Assembly (NCBI GenBank): GCA_028753945.1
Contig: JAPNXP010000002.1
Location: 6,882,001-6,946,000 of the forward strand
DNA: 64,000 bases
Direction: 5' to 3'
Origin: Hexactinellida sp. DTS-2022
Lineage: Eukaryota > Porifera > Hexactinellida
Part shown: positions 34,975 through 44,227 of the stretch, in pieces
How the letters are laid out: the number at the start of each line of letters is the position of its first letter
Numbering within the stretch: the stretch's first letter is position 1
Notes under the pieces: model-generated
The model's input: only the letters and a program-made list of their open reading frames with translations
Databases searched by the model: none
Told to the model about the DNA's origin: nothing
Translations under genes and position numbers: made by a program

Positions 34975-35999
34975 TAACATCATTGAAAACAATCCCTATT
35001 TTTGGAAATATTGAAGCATTATAGGTGTTGAAATTGCCGAAGCAAAATTTCTGGGTCATTATGGCTTGTGCAGGAATATGGAACAATACATACCAGGGTT
35101 TTATACAGAGGTTGGGCATCCTGGCATCGCCCCTATTTTCCCTTGGCGAATAGCAATAGCACTCTACTGCTAGATCTAGTACTAGCACTCTAAAATTGTT
35201 ACTGGCTTCCAGGGGCTTTGCCCCTGGACCCACTGGTGGGCTAACAACACCCCCCTGACCCCCAGTCGGCGATGTGATTGTTTCTAGGATAATAATGAGT
35301 AATCATACGAAACTTTTCTGTATAAATCCTGCATACTTTTTAATATTTAGAGCAGTGTTATTTTTAAGGCCGATCTTGGTGTAAAATTTGCACTAAGATT
35401 TTTTGAGTTACACCACGATTCGGGTCGGCAACAGCCTCTGCAGTGTTGAGTTACACCAAGGCCGCGCTGAGTTGCACCAAGGTGTCAACCTTTAAAAAAA
35501 CCTTGATATAGAGTGTATTTAATAGCAAAATCGCACTCAGTATGCACAGCCGAGAAAACAAGGTATCACTCGATATGGCTACTAGCAATTTTGAGATCGG
35601 AATGTTACAACATTCCTACTGTTGCACAGGAATAACGAAGAATAATTTCCCCAAATATAGTAAATATTGCCGTCAAATGCTGGAAATTTAGTGCTGAGGA
35701 CGAATCTGACAACATACAGTCGCTGTGAATGCATTTGAATAGTCTATCCTTGGTTCATACTGCCGGACAATTCCATTGGACAGTAATCTTTGACCCCCTG
35801 AGTATTTAATTTTTCCATAAATTGAGCTATGCGCAATAGCTAAAGGTGATCAGTAGCTAAAATGCAACAACTGTACATAATTGGGTGCTTTTATCTCATT
35901 ATATGCACAATCTTAAATACCGGATAATTCGGCGGCAAGCATCGTTAAACAGCCGTTAATAAGTTACCAGACGACTATAGTGTCTGCAAAGCATTTCCA
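34975..35999. other. Intergenic stretch with GC-rich transposon debris
   Basis: 35195-35275 contains AGGGGCTTTGCCCCTGGACC, a motif common at hAT-type ends, and 35400-35490 has a repeated GAGTTACACCAAG. No gene. Confidence 0.4.
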
Positions 36000-36440
36000 A
36001 TTGTTCAAATACTTTTGGGTGGTTAGTGTACTAAGTGGACCTCTGTCCATGGCCGTAAGGGCTAGATAAATTGTGCTTCTATATTCGAGAAATATGCATA
36101 ATTAAATTCAAAAAAAGTGGACTGTGGGATGCAATATACTAACTGGACAGTATTCCCCTCCCACGGGCCGGAAGTGTATGTTGAATTGAGGTTCTATATT
36201 ACATAAATAAATCTAATTTTAGTCAAACTAAAGTGGACTAGGACAAGCAGTTTACTAAGTGGACAGTCTCCCTCTCTCGACTGTCCGTAAGGGCTAGATA
36301 AATTGTGGTATTATATTAGAGAAATATGCATAATTAGAGTCAAACCAAAGTGGATTGCTACAAGCAATATACTAAGTGGTCACTCTCCATCTCTCACAGC
36401 CCGTAGTGCTAGTTAAATTGTGGGTATATATTAGATTAAC
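36000..36440 (+). repeat. ~115-bp satellite S, array 3 (about 3.5 units)
   Basis: Units contain CAAACCAAAGTGGA, ACAAGCAATATACTAAGTGG and GTAAGGGCTAGATAAATTG. Related to the arrays at 4590-5470 and 29849-31230. Confidence 0.8.
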
Positions 36441-36714
36441 ACCATTTTCTCATCATAAATATTTGCTCATAGCGGCTGTGGACAAGATTTTGAACTCCGA
36501 AAATATTTATTTTAGAAAGCTGAAAGTTTTTTGTAACGATGCAACACATTAATAGTTATAATATTACCGATGCGTTTCCGAAATTGTTCCTTATTTAAAA
36601 GTTATTCAAGAAAGATTTCCAAAAACAGTCAAATTTCGTCGAAATCGAGACCAAATTTCCTAAATTACAAATATAATGTCACTTTGTTGCTATAGAAAGG
36701 AAAACCTCAGTTGG

Positions 36715-36887
36715 AAATTAATGCTACGTCATCATAACAATTTCTAAAAATTTTGATTTTTTGAATGAAATCGATAGACAGTACAAAACCATCTCCAAAC
36801 CCGAATTTTCTTGAAATTTGAATTATTTGATCGACCTGTTTTCCTCCTGTTACAACTTACAACGCGTATCAGTTAGGTAGTCTACGG
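36715..36887 (+). mobile_element. TTAA element K, right-end fragment (K4)
   Basis: Matches 39490-39655 (GCTACGTCATCAT, TGAAATCGATAGA, TATCAGTTAGGTAGTC) and ends at TCTACGG. Followed immediately by a fragment of MITE E. Confidence 0.75.
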
Positions 36888-36896
36888 TACAGTTAA

Positions 36897-37037
36897 ATTT
36901 TTTCGATGTTGATAATATTTAGAAATGCATCTATTGGTTTAATATGTGTTACTATGAGATTAGAACGTTTTTACGCGATTTCGTTTTACGCGGGCTTTTC
37001 ATGGAACGCATCTACCGCGTAAAAAGAGGGATACCTG
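36897..37037. mobile_element. MITE E, right-end fragment
   Basis: Matches the last ~140 bp of 10650-11341 (TTTTTACGCGATTTCGTTTT, ACCGCGTAAAAAGAGGGATA, CTG) followed by TA. Confidence 0.78.
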
Positions 37038-38155
37038 TATTGTTATTCTAGGGGGGGGGGGGGCAGCCTAAAAATAGGGGGGGCTATCGCCCCCCCTGGC
37101 GCCGCCATTGTTTGTTGTTAAGTTGAAACAACTAATAATAAGCCATATTTTAATGAATAAACGATTGCGCGTACGGTTGAGTGATCTTACAATTGGGATT
37201 TTCAATACTTATTTATTATTCTAGGTCAATTAAACCCTTCGTTGGCTGGAGTAAAAGGTATAAATTGAAAAATCCCATTTCAATTCAATTGAAATTGAAT
37301 TTGTTTCAGTTTGACATTCACATACCGGGTCAACGAAGGGATACGTATATACCGTATAACAGAAAAACTATAAATATATGAACTATTGAAACCTGGGAAG
37401 AATTACCGGGATTCAAATCCCAGAAATATATCCGGTCCGGGGAATCTTACCCCTATTTACATAAAATATATCTGTATTTGCTTTCTATTTTGTAAACTTG
37501 GTTTGAAGTGTTACTTAAGTGTTGCATAAGGAACCCGTCTAAGTGATTACTGGTATAAAATAAGCCGTAAAGAATTTGCTATGGAATAGATGAACCCATA
37601 GAAATGATTAACACTCTAAATTTAGCCCGGAACTAATTTGTAAATGAACAATTTTGACAAATTGGTACGGCCGGAACCAATTTGTAGCCGGAACAAACAT
37701 ATCAGAAAAGTACAATTATACCAAATGACTTTTGAAACGGTCTGCATGTCTCTAACTAGCTTCAGGAAGCTGAGTGGAGTCTAACAAGGGGTCACTCGAT
37801 ACGGTTTGAATAAATTTGAGAATGGAATGTTGATAAATTCCTACAACATTCCTGAGTCGTCAAGGAAATATTGTCTCAGGGGACCACTTAAATGACGCTA
37901 AATCTAGCGTTGATTACGAATATCGGCAAAAAGATTTGATTGGACTTGATTTGAGGAAGTTAGATGAGTTCTAACACCTTTAAAATGTGTCCCTTAAGTG
38001 GTCAATTGTGGCCGACACATTGGAATTTGGAGTTGGGACTATATCCAAAAATACTCTATTTGCATGAAAGAACTAACCTGCAAAAGTCTGAAAATTCTAT
38101 AGAAAAATGTATGACTAATGTTGTTAGCGGCTGGACTAAGTATGGATTAGTACTA
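37038..38155. other. Intergenic stretch
   Basis: Starts with a poly-G tract and GGCGCCGCC-type hAT debris (37050-37110). No supported gene; small open frames here have no recognisable product. Confidence 0.4.
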
Positions 38156-38701
38156 CAGTCTACTCAGCTTAATTGGGACACGTTTGTTCCAGGCCTCTTG
38201 TCCCAATTAAGCGGAGATCCCAATTAACCGAAAATATTCTGTACAGTAGTGATCTACCAACGATTAGCAACAATTTTTGTTTTAAACATGTTACAACGAT
38301 TCCTCCAATGCCTGCGGACACTTGATTCTACACAAACCCATAGTATGAACCTTAATATTTTTTGGACCGTTTTAAACTATGCCTGAACCAAAGTTCATAA
38401 TCCCTGGTGAATTTCGAATTTACGGAATTCAAAATTAAATTGGCCCTAATTAGATATTTTGTCATGCCATAATCAGAATTGACCTAGATTATTACAATTT
38501 GTTGATCAATATTAATTTTCTATTATATGCGAGCACAATTTTGTACCCAATTTGTTGAGTTTGTCCCAATTAAGCGGAGTTTGTCCCGATTAATCGAAAG
38601 TTTAGTATTAGCTTCTATGGAAACGATTCGGTTCTTGGGGAGATGTCCCAATTAAGCGGCTGTCCCGATTAACCGGTGTCCCAATTAAGCGGAGTACACT
38701 G
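38156..38701. mobile_element. TA-flanked MITE D (CTTAATTGGGACA termini)
   Basis: Ends CAGTCTACTCAGCTTAATTG and CAATTAAGCGGAGTACACTG, flanked by TA. Several internal TGTCCCAATTAAGCGG repeats at both ends. 546 bp, non-coding. Confidence 0.87.
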
Positions 38702-38978
38702 TATATTGAAATTGTCTTGTTCATAACTATGGATAAATACATAGTAGAACTTTAATATTTTCAGCGATATCGAGGAAAACTAAGTACTATCCAAAGATGC
38801 AATAAAAACATTAGGTCGTCGGGTGTTGAACAATCAATAGAGGAACACCTTAAAGCTTCGCTTTTCCAACACGGGAGTCCATTCGACAAACACGATTATC
38901 TTGCGTGATGGGGGAATTCGTAGCACAATTTAACGAGCTCAGGGGCCGTATTCACTAAGAAGTTAAGTTCGAACTTAA

Positions 38979-39655
38979 CCGTACACTGCCGGAGCGATTA
39001 TCAGAAATATAGCATACACTGTAGTTCTTTGTATTTAATATTTAGAACCTATTAATTTGAAATACAACAAGAGCACATTAATATATCAATATGCTAGAAT
39101 TTTTTAAAAAACTTACGTGAGGATTTCGACAAAAAGTGATGACACATACTTTCTCTTTAAATCGATATAACGCCGTGAACATGTATATAATCCTTTGTTT
39201 CAAAACTTGAACAATGACTACTATCTTATTAGTCATCAGATCTCAAAAATCGAACAAATCCAATTTACTAAACAGAAGTTACATCATTTTTTAAAAATCG
39301 ACAAATTTGTTTTCGATGAACCATGGATTACGAAAAATACATATATTTGAGTTATATCTATCACAACTCTGTATTAGTCAAGCCAAATATACCAAATAGA
39401 TATTATTTAGTCTAATATCATATTTCCGGTATTTCTAAGGTGAAATCTTAACAATTAGAATTTACAAAAGCAAGTGGCAGGCAAGTGGAGCAGTTCACTT
39501 TATGCTACGTCATCATCAAAATTTCTGAAAATTTTGATTTTTTAATGAAATCGATAGAGTGTACAAAACCATGTCTAAATACGAATTTTCTTGAAATTTG
39601 AATTATTTAATCGACCTGTTTTCTTACTGGCACAACGTGTATCAGTTAGGCAGTC
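38979..39655 (+). mobile_element. TTAA element K, copy 2
   Basis: Starts CCGTACACTGCCGGAG and ends CAGTTAGGCAGTC, with TTAA on both sides (38975-38978, 39656-39659). It lies in a GTTCGAACTTAA repeat that is part of a Harbinger-type palindromic end starting GGGGCCGTATTCACTAAGAA at 38942. Confidence 0.87.
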
Positions 39656-39935
39656 TTAAGTTCGAACTTAAGGATGCTTCGACTGGAAAAAGAGGGGATT
39701 TAGTGTGAAAATTGGAAAGCGAGTTTATGTTTTGAAATGAAGCTTATATATCATAGAATTATTTGAGAAGTGAAATTTTTTTGAATTGAATTCTCCGAAT
39801 TCTTCAGAATGCCAATTTAGTGACGTCATTAATGATGATTCAGCATTTTTTATTATCACAATTGACATTCTTGTATATTCTATACAATATATCGTGCATT
39901 TAACATTCAATATTATAAACTTCCATTAATAAGCC

Positions 39936-40012
39936 GATATATGTCAGTCTGGTTAGCATATATGGCCAACAATAAGTAGATCTTGGGTTCCACTCCCTGT
40001 TCTCCATATAAT
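39936..40012 (+). ncRNA. tRNA-like module in element A copy 2
   Basis: Same sequence as 16279-16354 with one change in the B-box region (GGGTTCCACTCCC). It lies about 265 bases from the element's left end. Confidence 0.4.
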
Positions 40013-40490
40013 ATTCCTTTTCTGATTGCATTATCACAGCTTGATTGACTTTTTTCATATATTCACTCAATTCTTATATATTTAGTATAAACTTACTGTA
40101 TCCTAAATAGTGTAGACATATAATACACATTACAAAATTAATCACGACGTTATCCCTGAATTATTTTCTAAGAGGATGTCCCAAAAGAAAGCGTACTCGG
40201 AAAATATGGCTGAAACTTGCAAGGAATTCGATAAATTATGGCTAATTATGAATTTAATTGATTAATCGAACGTAGGTTAATTAAGTATTCCATACCGAGA
40301 TGAAACACCAATTAATTTGCACAAAATCTGTTGACTATTATTTGATAAAACTTTAAACGCCATTATCTCAATACACAATATTTTTACACAAAGTAGGTTA
40401 TTTTATTAAGAAATAATATACTCTGCTGTCTGAAACTTTCATGGTTGCTTAAATATAGTTGCTTCAAGATAATTGACCTATTTTTAAGTC

Positions 40491-41172
40491 TTAAGGTACA
40501 GTCGGTGAGGAGGCAAACCATTTGGTGTAATAGAATTTAGGAACTCAGTGGGGTACATACCTCCCTGCTCCTCACATACCGAGTCTGCGCTTAATAACGT
40601 GCTCGCTTCCCCTGGAATCAGGTTCATAACGTATTGATTTATAAACTCGGTGGTGTCATTCTTAGAATACATCAAACTACGGCGAGAAATATAATCTGGA
40701 ATATTATACTTAACTTTGACATCGCCGTAAGTAGCAGCAACCAAATCAGAAACTGATTCGCCTGCTACTACAAATTTGCGGTCTACGTGAATGAGATGAC
40801 TCTCATTCTTGGGCTCAGTGCCTTCTCCATCTCTCAGAAGGAATTTGGAGAAGTCACTAACTTGGGATGCATCACCTGAAGATAGATCACGGAGTCGCAT
40901 GTTAATAGAGAGTTTAAGGATCTCAACAAGACTCCAGAGAGGCGATCTATTCAGACAGGCTGACACAACATCAGCTTCGGTCCCATGTCTAATTACAGGC
41001 AGAATTTGACCGAAATCGACCTCCAAACACAATACCTTTTCCACGCCGATCCACCGAATGGGATATCGCATGAACAGAGGAGATCTCTCAATGTATGGTC
41101 GATACACTCTGCAGCATGTCTATGTGTCATTGGAGCCTCATCCCAAACAAACAGTCTGGTGCGCTGAATTAA
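40491..41172 (-). pseudogene. Pif1/Helitron-type helicase, middle part, inside element A
   Basis: Minus-strand frame with the Walker B-like FVWDEAPMTHRHAAECIDHT, then PFGG (frame change near 41030), then FGQILPVIRHGTEADVVSAC, LWSLVEILKLSINMRLR, SLMYSKNDTTEFINQYVM, LIPGEASTLLSADSV and FLNSITPNGLPPHRLYLK. This order is characteristic of the Pif1-like helicase domain of Helitron RepHel proteins and relatives. Walker A and the C-terminal motifs are absent. Both edges are TTAA (40491-40494 and 41169-41172). The missing next segment starts at a TTAA outside the element at 41602 on the opposite strand. Confidence 0.8.
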
Positions 41173-41601
41173 GGCAATGGAATAGTTGGATTGCATTTAT
41201 TTACCCATGGATAGCCTAAAAACTTGAGTTTTCGACCCTTTTTGGAGAGTTCCTGGTTCAACAGTATAGTAGTAATATTTCACACAAGTTAATTACTCCA
41301 AAAATAGGTCAATTTTATCTTACTGGTTGTAATGAATAACCACTGAAGTTTTTGGAAGTCGATCATGTATACTTTCAGAAAAAGAACTATAGTGTAATCC
41401 AACACTATTGTACATGGGTGATGGAAGCCATCCTGAAAGTGATTTGATCAACATTCCTAAAATTGATCAAATGAAGTTATACAATAGTGTATATTCTATT
41501 TATATGATACACTGAATTTATGTTTGCAATAAACTAGTTCAATAGAAGTACTAACAAATAAACTACCAATACGACCTAATACTAATTCAGTCGAAGCATC
41601 C

Positions 41602-41853
41602 TTAAGGTTTACGATTCTATAATTTTATTGCGTAGTCTTGATCCGACTCAAGGAATGTGTAACGGCACTCGGTTAACTGTAAAGCATTCCTAAATCGGAT
41701 TATTGACGCCGAAATTGCTACAGGTGTTCATAAGGGTAAACGGGTTTTCCTTCCCCATATTTCCATGACTCCATCTGACTCAGACTTTCCGTTTGTGCTC
41801 AGAAGGAGGCAGTTTCCAATTCGTCCTGCCTTTTGTGCCAACTATATGTTGCA
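41602..41853 (+). pseudogene. Pif1/Helitron-type helicase, C-terminal part
   Basis: Continues the helicase at exactly the next residues: LKVYDSIILLRSLDPTQGMC and NGTRLTV, then after a one-base frame change near 41690, IIDAEIATGVHKGKRVFLPH, ISMTPSDSDFPFVLRRRQFP and IRPAF. The GKRVFLP/PFVLRRRQFP motifs are typical of Helitron helicases. It breaks down near 41853 before the final motif. Confidence 0.8.
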
Positions 41854-41984
41854 TTGAAAGGATTTCAAAATCCTGCTGGATAAAAACTTATGGTTTGTGG
41901 CGGCACCCCTCCTCATCTGGCGGAGCCTTGGTTGAGAATGTAGTATATCGTTAGGTATTCCAGTTACATTTGGGTAATGTAGTG

Positions 41985-42688
41985 CACTCCACTCAGCATA
42001 CATGTACCATGGATGTATCTCTCCCATCCTCTCCCCTTTCGCAGTCTGATTCCGAAGACCCAGTCTTTAGTCTTGCGAAAATGGTATCTGTACGAGATGA
42101 TTCTGAGACACTCGTTAAGAAACCTAAGCTAACTGAATTCAGTGATAATATCCTCAGTCCATCCCTGGATTCCCAATCGACTCAGTCTCCCATGAGTACT
42201 GTTTTGCATGATTTAGGTTTGATGGTGTTATCACAGGCCCAGCACATACTATGGATATTAATTTGCTCAATTGTTCCATAAATAACTTGACTCCCCTTTA
42301 TGCAAAGGAGGATTGCCAGTAGTATAAGGTTAGATGTCGAACCAAATTTTAATGACTAGAGAACCATTACATCGCCCTCTTACTTATAATTTGATGCAAT
42401 TCTACTCTTCACTGAGAAATGGATTGGCAAATATATTTCACATGAATATTTCTTTATTACGAGTATTTGCCGATGGTAATTGTTTGTATCGAGCATTATC
42501 CCATATTATATTTGGTACTGAATCAAAATTTGAAATGCTTAAGCAGAAACTAATTAGTAGATTCATGTCGAGACCACAACACATCCGTAATGTTATGGAG
42601 AAATCGGGTTTGTGCTGTGAGCAGGAATTGCAAGAGCACGTACAACGCATTTCCGCTCCTCATGCATGGGGTACTGACGTAGAATTAA
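41985..42688 (+). pseudogene. OTU-like cysteine protease gene, truncated by element J
   Basis: An upstream Ser-rich segment (MDVSLPSSPLSQSDSEDPVF) is separated by stops near 42280-42340 from an OTU domain: LLRVFADGNCLYRALSHIIF with the catalytic Asp and Cys, and FGTESKFEMLKQKLI. The frame ends SAPHAWGTDVEL at TTAA 42685-42688, where element J1 starts, so the downstream catalytic His is lost. OTU domains are often carried by Helitrons and other transposons; proximity to the helicase suggests a shared Helitron-like origin, which is inference. Confidence 0.72.
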
Positions 42689-43385
42689 GGTTCAGGTATA
42701 CTCTACAAATTTCGAATATTTAGAAAAAATCCAAATCATTGTCTATTTCTCTTTTATTGCATTTTGGGATTGTATTGATACCAATGAGTACTCTCAAGAG
42801 ATTTCTAAGAAAGATTCCTATTATTTTTCCAGTTTGACACACTTAGGTCACCTCAATTTAGGAATAATTGCTGTAATTTTTTTTCAAAAGCCGCTATCTC
42901 AAAACTAACATTTTCAGAATTGCGGAAGAAGTCATTTTGTCAATTTTGGTCGTAGAATCAAAAACTCAATGGTTTCGGAGAGATCTCGTAAAGATACAAC
43001 TTTTCAGTCCTGCGATTTACCCTAATAAGAATAGTTCATCTGTATTTTTGAATTTGGATAAGCAAAATCTTCATTTGAAAATCGACATCACATAAAAGTA
43101 TTTGAAATCCAGAAAAATGTAGATATTCACAATTCCTGTACTCAAAAGTTATATTACATCCAGCTAAACACATTTTATCAATAATATTCTTGGTATTGTT
43201 TATCTTTTCTGATTGATCTATCCCGCAAAAATGGTGAAATTTAAAAAAAGTTTTTTCCTCTATTAGTTTATTTGCCAATATTATTGTATTTTTGGCATCC
43301 TGAGGATGAAGTAAATCCGCTGTAAAAAAATTAATTCATCCGGGTAAATACTTATGGTAGAAGTACTCTAGAGGATACCTGAACC
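42689..43385 (+). mobile_element. TTAA element J, copy 1
   Basis: Ends GGTTCAGGTATACTCTAC and CTCTAGAGGATACCTGAACC with TTAA on both sides (42685-42688, 43386-43389). Related to 58221-59095 and 55487-55705. Non-coding; inserted at the end of the OTU frame. Confidence 0.87.
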
Positions 43386-43389
43386 TTAA

Positions 43390-43600
43390 CTTTGAACGGG
43401 ATTCCATCAAGACTGTGTCACTTTCGGAAGCTAACCTGACGATGATATCAATTATATTATCTTCTAAACATGTCTTTTCTGTTAGATGCTGTCTATTCCC
43501 GCGAAACAATTTTTTGCAGGCCTCTGCCCCTTCTTCGTGAAACTATGCCCAGCGTTCATCTCTCTCAACAGTTCTTCAGAATGTGCCCAAACATTATGTT
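43390..43600 (-). pseudogene. Second copy of the unrecognised transposon-type fragment
   Basis: Minus strand encodes GAEACKKLFRGNRQHLTEKT, then DIIVRLASESDTVLMESRSK, running into the TTAA beside element J1. Same block order as 2560-3040. A frame change separates the HSEEL-like upstream part. Product not recognised. Confidence 0.5.
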
Positions 43601-43925
43601 AAGTCGGCGGGAAGTTAACCGAAAGAAATGAACTAAGCATTAAGGATGCTTCGGTCGGTAATTTAGAGTTTTTCTTGAACTAAATGAAAATTGAGTTTAT
43701 GCCATAATTATATACTATGTCAGCCCAGAATTATTCTGAAACACAAAAATTTCGGAAATCGCCTTCATAACATGAGGGAAAGACGACTTTTATGACTTCA
43801 TTATTTATCAATTTCCCAAATTTTGTAATTATTATTGCTATTTATATATATTTCGTGTTTTTTTTAATAATTCAAATTTTAATGATTTAAACAAATATTT
43901 TTTAAACATTCTCATATTTAATAAT

Positions 43926-43996
43926 GCTATGGTAGTGTAATTGGAAGTTTCACGGTTGCCATCACCTTGACCCTGGTTCGAATCCATGGCCAACCT
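43926..43996 (+). ncRNA. tRNA-like module in element A copy 3
   Basis: GCTATGG at the start pairs with CCATGGC at the end (one G-U), TAGTGTAATTGG resembles an A box and GGTTCGAATCC is a consensus B box, followed by a T(10) run from 43996, a Pol III terminator. The anticodon and T stems do not fold canonically (T stem overlaps the acceptor), so this is a tRNA-derived sequence, not a functional tRNA. It lies ~282 bases from the element's left end, close to the offset in copies 1 and 2. Confidence 0.5.
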
Positions 43997-44227
43997 TTTT
44001 TTTTTCAAAATATTTTTGCTTATCTTTTACAGTGCATGGTTATTCAATTGTATCTTATTTATTTGTTTAGTATATACAATCATTCTGAAAACACAAGTTT
44101 ACGCTCGCTATATACAGTATTACTTTTAATAGTTTGAATTTGCATTGAACCTTTATTCAAATTTGTTATCTCTTCTTTTTAGAATTTATCTTTTATTGTG
44201 AATTCAAATTAGATTAGTATTTACTTC

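Larger units (their letters stand above)
39672..41601 (+). mobile_element. GGATGC-type TTAA element A, copy 2, carrying a helicase fragment
   Basis: Ends GGATGCTTCGACTGG and CAGTCGAAGCATCC with TTAA on both sides (39668-39671, 41602-41605). The left part is colinear with 15329-16622; the part after 41205 aligns with the right portion of 43644-47756 (TGAATAACCA, ACCCTTTTTGG). Between them is an inverted piece of a helicase gene (40491-41172). Confidence 0.85.

Noticed and set aside
43926-43996. Functional tRNA gene
   Set aside because: A and B boxes exist but anticodon stem and T stem do not pair properly; kept only as a tRNA-like module.
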